From Prauserella shujinwangii (GTDB lineage Bacteria > Actinomycetota > Actinomycetes > Mycobacteriales > Pseudonocardiaceae), in NCBI RefSeq assembly GCF_003001955.1, contig NZ_PVNH01000001.1, positions 372,001 through 436,000 on the forward strand: a stretch of 64,000 nt of DNA, read 5' to 3'. This document shows, piece after piece, positions 1-8,556 of this stretch; within the stretch, counting starts at the first letter, position 1, and each line of letters starts with the position of its first letter. Under the pieces are notes generated by a model. That model made no database searches. It worked only from the letters and a program-made list of their open reading frames with translations, and was not told the origin of the DNA. Made by a program: the position numbers and the translations under genes.

Positions 1-822
1 TCCTTCTTCTTCTCCAACGGCATGGACGCGGAGTACTCCGTGCTGGGCAGGGTGGCCCGGCGGATCTGGGCGATCGCGATGAAGGAGCGCTACGGCGCCA
101 ACGAACGGTCGCAGAAGCTCAAGTACCACGTGCAGACGTCCGGCCGGTCCCTGCACGCGCAGGAGATGAGCTTCAACGACATCCGCACGACGCTGCAGGC
201 GCTGTGCGCGCTGTACGACAACGCGAACTCGTTGCACACCAACGCCTACGACGAGGCCATCACCACCCCGACGGAGAGCTCGGTGCGCCGCGCGATGGCC
301 ATCCAGATGATCATCAACAAGGAGTGGGGCCTGTCGAAGAACGAGAACCCGCTGCAGGGCTCGTTCATCATCGACGAGCTGACCGACCTGGTGGAGGAGG
401 CGGTGCTCACCGAGTTCGACCGCATCTCCGAGCGGGGCGGCGTGCTCGGCGCGATGGAGACCGGCTACCAGCGCGGGAAGATCCAGGACGAGTCCCTGTA
501 CTACGAGCGGCTCAAGCACGACGGCTCGCTGCCGATCGTGGGCGTGAACACGTTCCGCAGCCCCCACCCCGAGGACGACGAGGTGGAGGTGGAGCTCGCG
601 CGGGCCACCGAAGAGGAGAAGCGGTCGCAGCTGCGCCGGGTCGCCGACTTCCAGGAGCGGCATCACGACGAGGCGACCGTGGCGCTGCGCAGGCTGCGCG
701 AGGCCACGACCCGCGGGGAGAACGTCTTCGACGTGCTCATGGACGCCGCGCGGGTGTGCTCGCTGGGCCAGATCACCGAGGCGTTCTTCGAGGTGGGCGG
801 CCAGTACCGGCGCAACGTATGA
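1..822 (+). CDS. icmF: Fused isobutyryl-CoA mutase, C-terminal part (cut by window start)
   Basis: Open from base 1 to TGA at 820-822, giving the last 273 residues of a B12-dependent acyl-CoA mutase. The block with [24 protein letters not shown] and [14 protein letters not shown] is the substrate-binding TIM barrel of the methylmalonyl/isobutyryl-CoA mutase family. ENPLQGS and the tail GVNTFRSP followed by a charged region ending in [17 protein letters not shown] look like IcmF, where a B12 domain and a G-protein chaperone domain precede the mutase domain; those parts would lie upstream of the window. IcmF interconverts isobutyryl- and n-butyryl-CoA. A methylmalonyl-CoA mutase large subunit is the alternative, but no B12 domain follows the barrel, which favours the IcmF order. 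Confidence 0.85.
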   Translation, partial: SFFFSNGMDAEYSVLGRVARRIWAIAMKERYGANERSQKLKYHVQTSGRSLHAQEMSFNDIRTTLQALCALYDNANSLHTNAYDEAITTPTESSVRRAMAIQMIINKEWGLSKNENPLQGSFIIDELTDLVEEAVLTEFDRISERGGVLGAMETGYQRGKIQDESLYYERLKHDGSLPIVGVNTFRSPHPEDDEVEVELARATEEEKRSQLRRVADFQERHHDEATVALRRLREATTRGENVFDVLMDAARVCSLGQITEAFFEVGGQYRRNV

Positions 823-865
823 CCACAGGGGAACAATCGCGCGGGTCCGGTGGTTGGCACGGCAC

Positions 866-1696
866 ATGAGGTTCGGTGTCTCCACATTCGTGACCGACGA
901 GGGCATCCGGCCCGGCGCGCTGGCCAGGGCGCTGGAGGAGCGCGGCTTCGACTCGCTGTTCCTCGCCGAGCACTCGCACATCCCCGCCAGCAGGCAGACG
1001 CCCTACCCGGGCGGCGGCGAGATGCCCAGGGTGTACTACCGCACGCTGGACCCCTTCGTCGCGCTCACCGCCGCCGCGGCCGCGTCGGAGCACCTGCTGC
1101 TCGGCACCGGGGTCGCCCTGCTCGTCCAGCGGGACGTCTTCCACACCGCGAAGGAGGTCGCGAGCCTCGACCTGCTCTCCGGCGGCCGCGTGCTCTTCGG
1201 GGTCGGGGTCGGCTGGAACCGCGAGGAGATGCGTGACCACGGCACCGACCCGCGCACCCGCGGCGCGCTGCTGGACGAGCAGATCCAGGCCGTCAAGGCA
1301 CTGTGGACGCAGGAGAAGGCGGAGTTCCACGGCGCGCACGTCGCGTTCGACCCGGCGTACGCCTGGCCCAAGCCGGTGCAGCGGCCGCACCCGCCGGTCT
1401 ACATCGGCGGGGAGAGCCCCGCCGCGCTGGCCCGGCTCGCCCGGTACGGCGACGGGTGGCTGCCCCGGGCACATCTCGAGCCCGACGAGATCCAGCGTGT
1501 GCGCGACCGGCTCGCCGCCGAGGGCAGGCCCGGCCTGCCGGTGAGCGTCTTCGGCGCGGGCCGGGACGAGGAGCGCATCGCCCGCTGGGGGGACGCCGGT
1601 GTCGACCGGGTGACGTTCCTGCTGCCGACCCGGCCGGAGAGCGAGACCCTGCGCCGGCTCGACGAGCTGGCCGCCATCGCGGAACGGCACCGGTGA
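866..1696 (+). CDS. F420-type luciferase-like oxidoreductase (TIGR03619-like)
   Basis: 276 residues of the bacterial luciferase-like TIM-barrel fold. It begins MRFGVSTFVTDEG and carries FLAEHSHIP, LLLGTGVALLVQRD, the family signature SGGRVLFGVGVGWNREEM and PPVYIGGES near the middle. Such proteins usually bind coenzyme F420 and move hydride to or from unknown substrates. ATG at 866 is chosen because it gives the normal MRFG start; a TTG lies 12 bases earlier. It starts 43 bases after the icmF stop and is followed by a second, unrelated member of the superfamily, so the two may be co-transcribed. The substrate cannot be told from sequence. Homologues occur near sterol genes in mycobacteria, but no KstR box precedes this one. 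Confidence 0.8.
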   Translation: MRFGVSTFVTDEGIRPGALARALEERGFDSLFLAEHSHIPASRQTPYPGGGEMPRVYYRTLDPFVALTAAAAASEHLLLGTGVALLVQRDVFHTAKEVASLDLLSGGRVLFGVGVGWNREEMRDHGTDPRTRGALLDEQIQAVKALWTQEKAEFHGAHVAFDPAYAWPKPVQRPHPPVYIGGESPAALARLARYGDGWLPRAHLEPDEIQRVRDRLAAEGRPGLPVSVFGAGRDEERIARWGDAGVDRVTFLLPTRPESETLRRLDELAAIAERHR

Positions 1697-1760
1697 TCGT
1701 CACCCGCGGGGCGGGGTAGGTTGGGCCGGGCAGGCATCGGGCTCGCAGGAGGGGTTCTTC

Positions 1761-2750
1761 GTGACGGACGTTCAGATCGGGATCGCCGCGGCACTCGAGC
1801 AGTTCTCGCCGAGGGAGTCGGTCCGGCTCGCCGCGCTGGGCGAGCGGCACGGCTTCTCGGGACAGATGGCCGCCGACCACTTCCAGCCGTGGGTGCCCGC
1901 GCAGGGCGAGGCGTCGTTCGTGTGGAGCGTGCTGGCGTCGCTGGCCGAGAACACCACCGGCGACCTCGGGCCGGGCGTCACCTGCCCGTCGTTCCGCCAG
2001 CACCCGGCGATGGTGGCGCAGGCGGCGGCGACGCTGGAGGCGACCTACCCCGGCCGGACGTGGCTGGGCATCGGCTCCGGCGAGGCACTCAACGAGCACG
2101 TCGTGGGCGGGTACTGGCCGGAGGCACCCGAGCGGGTGCGCCGGATGTTCGAGGCGCTCGAGGTGATCCGCAAGCTGTTCACCGGCAAGGACGTCAAGCA
2201 CAACGGTGAGTTCTTCAAGCTGCACACCACCCGGCTGTGGACGATGCCGGACGCGCCGCCGCCGGTGTACATCGCCTCGGCGGGGCCGTACACCTCGCGC
2301 AAGACCGGGGAGCTCGCCGACGGGCTGATCACGCCGGGCGCGTCGCTGGAGAAGCTGGCCGGCATCCTCGACAACTTCGGCCAGGGGGCCCGCAAGGCGG
2401 GCAAGGACCCGGACGCGATGCCGAAGCTGCTGCAGGTGCACCTGTCGTGGGCGGCCACCGACGAGGAGGCCTGGCGCAACGCGCTGGAGCAGTGGCCCAA
2501 CGGCGGGATGAAGTTCCCCAAGGCCGACGTCCGCTCGCCGTTCGACTTCGAGCAGATGGCCAGGCTCGTCCGGCGGGAGGACTTCGAGGGCCGCATGGTG
2601 GTCTCGGCCGACCCGGACGTGCACCGGGCGGCGTTGCAGAAGTTCGTCGACGCCGGGTTCAACCGGATCTACCTGCACAACGTCGGCCGCAACCAGGACG
2701 AGTGGCTGGAGGTCTTCGGCCGCGAGGTGCTGCCCAAGCTCACCGCCTGA
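1761..2750 (+). CDS. F420-dependent oxidoreductase, glucose-6-phosphate-dehydrogenase-like (TIGR03557)
   Basis: 329 residues, luciferase-like fold. The N-terminal motif AADHFQPWVP resembles the F420 site of FGD-type F420-dependent dehydrogenases, and WLGIGSGEALNEH and PPPVYIASAGP are typical of the TIGR03557 subgroup. The GTG start at 1761 is set by a strong ribosome site (AGGAGGGG at about 1747-1754). The conserved FGD fold predicts F420 reduction or use, but sugar phosphate is only one possible substrate. It ends 23 bases before a perfect terminator palindrome facing kstR. Confidence 0.82.
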   Translation: MTDVQIGIAAALEQFSPRESVRLAALGERHGFSGQMAADHFQPWVPAQGEASFVWSVLASLAENTTGDLGPGVTCPSFRQHPAMVAQAAATLEATYPGRTWLGIGSGEALNEHVVGGYWPEAPERVRRMFEALEVIRKLFTGKDVKHNGEFFKLHTTRLWTMPDAPPPVYIASAGPYTSRKTGELADGLITPGASLEKLAGILDNFGQGARKAGKDPDAMPKLLQVHLSWAATDEEAWRNALEQWPNGGMKFPKADVRSPFDFEQMARLVRREDFEGRMVVSADPDVHRAALQKFVDAGFNRIYLHNVGRNQDEWLEVFGREVLPKLTA

Positions 2751-2773
2751 CCACGGCCCCGCCGCAGGGGCGA

Positions 2774-2826
2774 GCAGTGAAGGCCACCTTCACTGCGCTG
2801 AACGCAGTGAAGGTGGCCTTCACTGC
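2774..2826. terminator. Perfect 24-bp palindrome, bidirectional terminator
   Basis: Two perfectly complementary 24-base arms (2774-2797 and 2803-2826) flank the loop CTGAA. It lies between the convergent genes 1761-2750 and kstR and overlaps the kstR stop codon (2820-2822). Each arm is itself nearly palindromic (GTGAAGGCCACCTTCAC core). No T-run follows, as is usual for actinobacterial hairpin terminators. Confidence 0.75.
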
Positions 2827-3488
2827 CGCTCGGCGGCGGCCGGTTCCTTGTCCAGCAGCAGGTGGACCGAGAGCTCGAGGCGGTGGGCGACGTCGGCGGC
2901 GGAGGCGCGCCGGGTCACCCAGGCCACGAGGTTCGCCATCCAGACGTCGGCGATGACGTGGAACACCGCGCGGTCGTGCTCGGTGGGCTCGTCGATCCCC
3001 ATCGCCTTGGCGAACATGTTCTCCATCAGCCTGCCGACCTGCTCCACCTCGGCGGCGGCCGTGGTGTCGGCGAACATGAAGGCCCGCACCATCGCCTCGG
3101 TCAGGTGCGGATCGCGCTGCATGAGCCGGGTGTTGCGGCCGAGCACGAACAGCAGCCGCTCGGTGGCGGTGTCGCCGGGGATCGCGCCACGGTCCAGCTT
3201 CTCCTGCGCGCGCTCGAACTCGCGGGCCAGTCCCGACACCAGCAGGTGGATCTTGGAGGGGAAGTAACGGTAGAGGGTGCCGAGGGCGACGTCGGCGCGT
3301 TCGGCGACCGCCCGCATCTGGACGGCGTCGTACCCGCCCTTGGCGGCGAGCGCGAGCGTGGCGTCGAGGATGCGCTTGCGGCGGTCGCGTTGTGCGGCCG
3401 AGCCCAGCTCCCCGTCGCCGATCGCGCTCAAGGCGCCCCCGCGGCTCCTGGCCTGGGCGGGCGCCTTCGGCTTGCTTGCCATCGGCAT
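2820..3488 (-). CDS. kstR: TetR-family repressor of cholesterol catabolism, KstR
   Basis: 222 residues. The TetR DNA-binding domain spans about residues 34-80 (RRKRILDATLALAAKGGYDA, then MRAVAERADVALGTLYRYF with the recognition helix at about 68-76), followed by a ligand-binding domain ending in VISDVW-like sequence (VIADVWMANLVAWVTRRASA), very close to mycobacterial KstR. KstR represses uptake, side-chain and ring A/B genes and is released by 3-oxo-steroid CoA thioesters. It is divergent from fadE34, the same arrangement as in Mycobacterium. A KstR box at 3501-3514 lies just upstream, so autoregulation is expected. ATG at 3482 (MASKPK) is an alternative start. Confidence 0.95.
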   Translation of the reverse strand: MPMASKPKAPAQARSRGGALSAIGDGELGSAAQRDRRKRILDATLALAAKGGYDAVQMRAVAERADVALGTLYRYFPSKIHLLVSGLAREFERAQEKLDRGAIPGDTATERLLFVLGRNTRLMQRDPHLTEAMVRAFMFADTTAAAEVEQVGRLMENMFAKAMGIDEPTEHDRAVFHVIADVWMANLVAWVTRRASAADVAHRLELSVHLLLDKEPAAAERQ

Positions 3489-3500
3489 TCCCCTTGTTCG

Positions 3501-3514
3501 AAGAACCTGTTCCA
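3501..3514. promoter_or_regulatory. KstR box upstream of kstR
   Basis: AAGAACCTGTTCCA differs from TnnAACnnGTTnnA only at the first base. It lies 13 bases upstream of the kstR start, downstream of a minus-strand -10-like TAGGCT at about 3524-3529, which fits autorepression. Confidence 0.7.
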
Positions 3515-3579
3515 GTCTGCCCCGGTAGCCTACCCAAAGGTGGCACTATTCGCGTCCGAGGGCGGCGGCGGACAAAAAC

Positions 3580-3593
3580 TGAAACGTGTTCTA
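3580..3593. promoter_or_regulatory. KstR box upstream of fadE34
   Basis: TGAAACGTGTTCTA is a full match to TnnAACnnGTTnnA. Its last two bases are the first two of a -10-like TACACT (3592-3597), so bound KstR would cover the fadE34 promoter. Confidence 0.85.
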
Positions 3594-3637
3594 CACTCGG
3601 CACGGCTGGCAGGCCGATCGCTTCCAGGAGGACCCCC

Positions 3638-5743
3638 GTGCCGATCGCCATCACCGACGAGCAGCGCGCCCTCGCCGCGTCCGTCCGGTCCTGGGCCGCC
3701 ACGGGCGGCACCGACCTGAGCGGGCTCGCCGGGATCGGGCTGTTCGCGGTCGCCGTGCCGGAGGAGCTCGGCGGCGCGGGTGGGACCGTGGCGGACCTGG
3801 CCGCGGGCGTGGCGGAGACCGCCGCCGCACTCGTCCCCGGACCGGTGCTGAGCAGCCTGCTCGCCGGGCTCGCACTGGCCCGCGTGCCCGACTCCCCGGT
3901 GGCCAAGGAGCTCCTGCCCGCCCTCGCCGACGGCACCGCGCGCGCGGCCGCCGCGTTCGGCCCTGGCGGCCTGCGCGGCACCCGTGCCCCGGACGGCGGC
4001 CTCACGGTCACCGGCCGGTCCGGCCCGGTGCTCGACGCGGACGGGGACGCGCACCTGCTGCTCGCCGCCCGGGTGGGGGAGGAGGACGTGTGGTTCGTGC
4101 TCCCGCCCGGCAGGGCGCGGCTGAGCCCCGGGGAGCCGTTCGACCTGTCCCGCGCCGTCGGTACCGCCGAGCTCACCGATGTCGCCGTGCGGCCGGAGGC
4201 GCTGCTGCCCGGCGTCGCGGTCGAGGACCTCGCGGCGACCCTGGCGGCGGCCGAGGCGTCCGGCGTCGCCGCGTGGTGCCTGCGCACGGCCAGCGAGTAC
4301 GCCGGGGTGCGCGAACAGTTCGGCAGGCCGATCGGCGCCTTCCAGGCGGTCAAGCACCTCTGCGCGGGGATGCTGTGCCGGGCCGAGCTCGCGGCGGCGC
4401 TGGCCTGGGACGCGGCGCGCGCCGCCGACGACGAACCCGGGCAGCGGGCGCTGGCGGCCGCGGTGGCCGCCGCGGGCGCGCTGGACGCGGCCGTGGACAA
4501 CGCCAAGGACTGCATCCAGGTACTCGGCGGCATCGGCTTCACGTGGGAACAGGACGCGCACCGCTACCTGCGCCGGGCGGTGGCGCTGCGCCAGCTGCTC
4601 GGCGGGTCCGCGCACTGGCGGCGGCGGGCGGGGGAGCTCGTCCGGTCCGGCGCGCGGCGCGACCTCGGGGTCGACCCTTCCGCCCACGCCGACGCCACGT
4701 TCACCGCACGGGTGCGCGCGGTCTGCGCCGAGCTCGCCGCGCTGGACCCGGACCACGTCAGGGCACGGCTGGCCGAGACCGGCTACCTGGTGCCGCACTG
4801 GCCGGAGCCCTACGGACTGGGCGCGTCCCCGGCCCAGCAGCTCGTGATCGACGCCGAGCTGGACGCGGCCGGAGTGCGCAGGCCCGATCTGGTGATCGGT
4901 GCGTGGGCGGCGCCGACCATCCTCCGGCACGGCACCGCGGCCCAGCGGGACCGGTTCGTCGGGCCCACCCTGCGCGGCGAGATCACCTGGTGCCAGCTGT
5001 TCAGCGAGCCCGGCGCCGGGTCCGACCTGGCGGCCCTGCGCACCCGGGCGACGCGCGTGCCGGGCGGGTGGCGGCTCACCGGCCAGAAGGTCTGGACCTC
5101 GCTGGCGCACGAGGCGGACTGGGCGATCTGCCTCGCCCGCACCGACCCGGACGCGCCGAAGCACCGGGGCATCACCTACTTCCTCGTGGACATGCGCGAG
5201 CCGGGGATCGAGATCCGGCCGCTGCGGGAGATCACCGGCGAGGCGCGGTTCAACGAGGTCTTCCTCACCGACGTGTTCGTGCCCGACGAGCTCGTCGTGG
5301 GCGAGGTGCACGACGGGTGGCGGCTCGCCCGCACCACGCTGGCCAACGAGCGGGTCGCCCTCGGCGGTGGCTCGGCGGTGGGGGAGGCCGTGGAGCACCT
5401 GCTGGCCACGCACCCCGGCCTCGACGCCGAACGGCTCGGCGCGCTCGTCGTGCGGGGCTGCGCCGGATCGGTGCTCGACCTGCGGGCCACGCTGCTGCGG
5501 CTGGACGGCAGGGAACCGGGCGCGGAGTCGAGTGTGCGCAAGCTCCTCGGGGTGTGGCACCGGCAGGACGTGGCCGAGGTGGCGCTCGACGCGTTCGGTC
5601 CCGAGGGCGCCGACGCCGGCGGGCGGGCGGCGGGCGCGCAGCACGAGTTCCTGCTCACCCGCTGCCTGAGCATCGCGGGCGGCACCACGCAGGTCCTGCT
5701 GAACGTGGTCGCCGAACGCCTGCTGGGCCTGCCTCGTGAGTGA
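3638..5743 (+). CDS. fadE34: Double-domain acyl-CoA dehydrogenase FadE34 (ChsE3)
   Basis: 701 residues made of two fused acyl-CoA dehydrogenase units. The first (about 1-345) has FGRPIGAFQAVKH near residue 228 and QVLGGIGFTWEQDAHRYLRR; the second (about 350-701) has the flavin loop WCQLFSEPGAGSDLA near 455, GQKVWTSLAHEADW and a terminal GGTTQVLLN. The length and fusion match mycobacterial FadE34, which makes the alpha,beta-double bond in steroid-CoA esters with a five-carbon side chain. GTG 3638 is preceded by CCAGGAGGA. It is divergent from kstR and has a perfect KstR box. Its stop lies inside a hairpin (5732-5779). Confidence 0.92.
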   Translation: MPIAITDEQRALAASVRSWAATGGTDLSGLAGIGLFAVAVPEELGGAGGTVADLAAGVAETAAALVPGPVLSSLLAGLALARVPDSPVAKELLPALADGTARAAAAFGPGGLRGTRAPDGGLTVTGRSGPVLDADGDAHLLLAARVGEEDVWFVLPPGRARLSPGEPFDLSRAVGTAELTDVAVRPEALLPGVAVEDLAATLAAAEASGVAAWCLRTASEYAGVREQFGRPIGAFQAVKHLCAGMLCRAELAAALAWDAARAADDEPGQRALAAAVAAAGALDAAVDNAKDCIQVLGGIGFTWEQDAHRYLRRAVALRQLLGGSAHWRRRAGELVRSGARRDLGVDPSAHADATFTARVRAVCAELAALDPDHVRARLAETGYLVPHWPEPYGLGASPAQQLVIDAELDAAGVRRPDLVIGAWAAPTILRHGTAAQRDRFVGPTLRGEITWCQLFSEPGAGSDLAALRTRATRVPGGWRLTGQKVWTSLAHEADWAICLARTDPDAPKHRGITYFLVDMREPGIEIRPLREITGEARFNEVFLTDVFVPDELVVGEVHDGWRLARTTLANERVALGGGSAVGEAVEHLLATHPGLDAERLGALVVRGCAGSVLDLRATLLRLDGREPGAESSVRKLLGVWHRQDVAEVALDAFGPEGADAGGRAAGAQHEFLLTRCLSIAGGTTQVLLNVVAERLLGLPRE

Positions 5744-5779
5744 GAACCGTGGTGAGAACGACGTTCTTCGCGCACGAGG
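5732..5779. terminator. Imperfect hairpin over the fadE34 stop codon
   Basis: CCTCGTGAGTGAGAAC (5732-5747) can pair, with mismatches, with the complementary stretch at about 5763-5779 (GTTCTTCGCGCACGAGG). It looks like a decayed copy of the GTGAGTGGGAAACG palindromes at 39687 and 48073 and probably ends the fadE34 transcript. Confidence 0.5.
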
Positions 5780-5826
5780 CCGTGGCAGGCGGGGGAAGTG
5801 TCGGCGGGCCCGCCTATCGTGGCCGC

Positions 5827-8556
5827 GTGGAGTTCGGGCCGGGCACGCTGGCGACCTACCTTCCCGCGGATCCGCCCCGGGACGGCTCCCTCGCGCTGTG
5901 GGGGGACGGCTCCGGGGACACCCGGGTGCAGCTCGTGCTGCCCGCGGGGCGGTCGTTCCGCCGCACCACCGTCGACGCGCACGTGCTGCCGCTCGCCGAC
6001 GCCCTGCCCCGGCTGCTCGCCGCCGGGGACGACCAGGGCCCGTGCCTGGCCGCGTGGGGCGCGGCCGTGCACGCCGGACTCCACCTGATCGCCCGCGGGC
6101 GGCTGCGCCCGGCGGCGAGCCAGGGCGGCCTCGCCGCGTGGCGGGTCGGCCCGCTCGACACCGGCGACGAGGCCCGGCTGCGGGCGCTGGCGGCCGCGCT
6201 GCCGCCGGAGGCGCACGCCCTCCCGATCTCCGGGCTGAGCCGTATCCGCCTGCACTCGCCGGAGTCGCTGGTCCGCGCGCTGTGGGACGCCACGGCCGAC
6301 CTTCTGGTCCGCACGTCCGCGGCCGGTGCGGTCCCCGGTGCGGGCCCGTTCGCCGATCCGGTGGCCCTGCCGCTGTCCGGCGAGGTCGAGCGCTGGCTGG
6401 CCGGCCTGGACCCCGAGCAGGACGGGGGCGCCCAGGTCCAGTTGCGGATCGAGGCCCGCGACGAGGAGTTCACCGGTGTGCTCGCCCTGCGCAGTGCCGC
6501 CGACCCCAGCCTCGTCGTGGAGGCGGCGACCCTCTGGACCGCCCCCGCGGCCGTGCTCTCGCGCTTCGGTGAGCAGGCCGAGGCGCAGCTGTTGCTCGGC
6601 CTGCGCCGGGGCGCGCGGGCCTGGCCGCCGCTGGAGCGGGCGCTGCGTGCCGCCACGCCCACGGAACTGGCACTGACCGACGACGAGGTGGTGGACCTGC
6701 TCGACGGCGGCGCTGCCGACCTCGCCGGAGCCGGGATCGAGGTGCTCTGGGCACGCGGGCTGTTCGCCGACGAGCTGCGGGCACGCGCCAGCGCCACCCC
6801 CGCACCGGGCAGCGAGTCCGGTCCGGCCTTCCCGCTCACCGACCTGCTGAGCTTCCGCTGGCAGCTCACCCTCGGCGAGGAACGCCTCACCGACGACGAG
6901 GTCGTCGCGCTGGCCGAGGCGAAACGCCCGCTCGTGCGGCTGCGCGGCCAGTGGGTCCGCGCCGACGCCCGGCTGCTGGCCGGACTGCGCCGCCCGCGCG
7001 CACCGCTCACCGCCGCCGACGCGCTGCGCGCCGCGCTCACCGGGGAGGTGGTGCTCGACGGCGAGCGGCACGAGTTCGCACCGCCGGACGCCCTCACCGG
7101 TCTCGTCGACCGGCTGCGCACCCCGCCCGGCGACGACGTCCGGCCGCCCGCCGGGCTGACCGCCACCCTGCGCCCCTACCAGCGCACGGGGCTGGCGTGG
7201 CTGGCCCGGATGACCGAGCTCGGCCTCGGCGGCTGCCTCGCCGACGACATGGGCCTCGGCAAGACGCTGCAGCTCATCGCGCTGCACCTGCACCGGCAGC
7301 CGCTCGGTTCCGGGCCCACCCTGGTCGTCTGCCCCACCTCGCTGCTCGGCAACTGGGAGCGCGAGTTCGCCAGGTTCGCGCCCGCGGTGCCGGTGCGCCG
7401 GTTCCACGGCGGCACGCGGCACCTCGACGAGCTCGCGCCCGGCGAGGTCGTGCTCGCCACCTACGGCGTGCTCCGCCGCGACCACACGGCACTCGCGGAG
7501 GTGCGCTGGGGCCTCGTCGCCGCCGACGAGGCGCAGCACGTCAAGAACCCGCTGTCGGTCACCGCCCGCAGGCTGCGCCGGGTGCCCGCCGCGGCCCGCG
7601 TCGCGCTCACCGGCACCCCCGTGGAGAACCGGCTCACCGAGCTGTGGTCCATTCTGGACTGGACGACGCCCGGGCTGCTCGGCTCCCTGGAGACGTTCCG
7701 CCGCACCCTGGCCAGGCCGGTGGAGCGGGACCGCGACCGGGCGGCCACCGAACGGCTCGCCGCCGCCGTGCGGCCGTTCCTGTTGCGGCGGCGCAAGTCC
7801 GATCCGGACGTCGCACCCGAGCTGCCGCGCAAGACCGAGACCGACCGGTACGTGCCGCTCACCGCCGAGCAGACCACGCTGTACGAGGCGGTGGTGCGCG
7901 AGAACCTGGCGGCGATCCGCGAGTCGCGGGGAGTCCAGCGCCGGGGACAGGTGCTCAAGCTGCTCACCGAGCTCAAGCAGATCTGCAACCACCCCGCGCA
8001 GTACCTGCAGCAGCGGGCGCCGCTGCCCGGCCGGTCGGGCAAGCTCGCCGCGTTCGAGGAACTGCTCGACGTGATCCTCGCCGAGGGCGAGTCCGTGCTG
8101 GTCTTCAGCCAGTACGTGCGGCTGTGCCGGCTGCTGGAGGCCCGGCTGGCCGAGCGAGGCGTGGCCACGGCCCTGCTGTCCGGCCGGACCCCGGCGCGGC
8201 GGCGCGAGGAACTGGTGGCCGGGTTCCAGGACGGCGCCGTGCCGGTGTTCCTGCTGTCGCTCAAGGCGGGCGGGGTCGGGCTCAACCTCACCCGGGCCAC
8301 CCACGTGATCCACTACGACCGCTGGTGGAACCCCGCCGTGGAGGACCAGGCGACCGACCGCGCCTACCGCATCGGGCAGGACCGCCCGGTGCAGGTGCAC
8401 CGGCTGATCGCGGAGGGCACGCTGGAGGACCGCATCGCCGAGGTGCTCGCGGCCAAGCGCCACCTCGCCGAGGCGGTGGTCGGCGCGGGCGAGGACTGGA
8501 TCACCGAGCTGTCCGACGACGAGCTCGCCGACCTCGTCCGGCTCGGCGGGCGCTGA
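5827..8556 (+). CDS. SNF2-family DEAD/DEAH helicase
   Basis: 909 residues. The N-terminal half is a bacterial SNF2-associated region of unknown role. The ATPase core has Walker A DMGLGKT (about residue 474), DEAQ box ADEAQHVKN and LTGTPVENRLTELWSILDW, followed by the C-terminal helicase lobe with VLVFSQYVRL, LKAGGVGLNLTRATHV and the arginine-finger region ATDRAYRIGQDRPV. It resembles mycobacterial HelZ. GTG 5827 is preferred because TATCGT (5815-5820) lies six bases upstream, a typical leaderless promoter; the frame is open back to GTG 5740, but that start lies inside the fadE34 terminator hairpin. Its stop overlaps the SWIM gene start (ATG at 8556), so the two are probably translated together. 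No link to steroid breakdown is evident. Confidence 0.9.
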   Translation: MEFGPGTLATYLPADPPRDGSLALWGDGSGDTRVQLVLPAGRSFRRTTVDAHVLPLADALPRLLAAGDDQGPCLAAWGAAVHAGLHLIARGRLRPAASQGGLAAWRVGPLDTGDEARLRALAAALPPEAHALPISGLSRIRLHSPESLVRALWDATADLLVRTSAAGAVPGAGPFADPVALPLSGEVERWLAGLDPEQDGGAQVQLRIEARDEEFTGVLALRSAADPSLVVEAATLWTAPAAVLSRFGEQAEAQLLLGLRRGARAWPPLERALRAATPTELALTDDEVVDLLDGGAADLAGAGIEVLWARGLFADELRARASATPAPGSESGPAFPLTDLLSFRWQLTLGEERLTDDEVVALAEAKRPLVRLRGQWVRADARLLAGLRRPRAPLTAADALRAALTGEVVLDGERHEFAPPDALTGLVDRLRTPPGDDVRPPAGLTATLRPYQRTGLAWLARMTELGLGGCLADDMGLGKTLQLIALHLHRQPLGSGPTLVVCPTSLLGNWEREFARFAPAVPVRRFHGGTRHLDELAPGEVVLATYGVLRRDHTALAEVRWGLVAADEAQHVKNPLSVTARRLRRVPAAARVALTGTPVENRLTELWSILDWTTPGLLGSLETFRRTLARPVERDRDRAATERLAAAVRPFLLRRRKSDPDVAPELPRKTETDRYVPLTAEQTTLYEAVVRENLAAIRESRGVQRRGQVLKLLTELKQICNHPAQYLQQRAPLPGRSGKLAAFEELLDVILAEGESVLVFSQYVRLCRLLEARLAERGVATALLSGRTPARRREELVAGFQDGAVPVFLLSLKAGGVGLNLTRATHVIHYDRWWNPAVEDQATDRAYRIGQDRPVQVHRLIAEGTLEDRIAEVLAAKRHLAEAVVGAGEDWITELSDDELADLVRLGGR

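Noticed and set aside
1-822. Methylmalonyl-CoA mutase large subunit
   Set aside because: No B12-binding domain follows the barrel and the tail is like that of fused IcmF; kept as icmF but the N-terminus is not visible.
5740-5826. Upstream extension of the SNF2 helicase to GTG 5740
   Set aside because: It would start inside the fadE34 terminator hairpin; a leaderless promoter fits GTG 5827 better.
5176-8463. Very long open frame on the minus strand opposite fadE34 and the SNF2 helicase
   Set aside because: Mirror-frame effect of high GC; low-complexity Arg/Gly/Pro/His translation with no domain, while the plus strand has clear enzymes.
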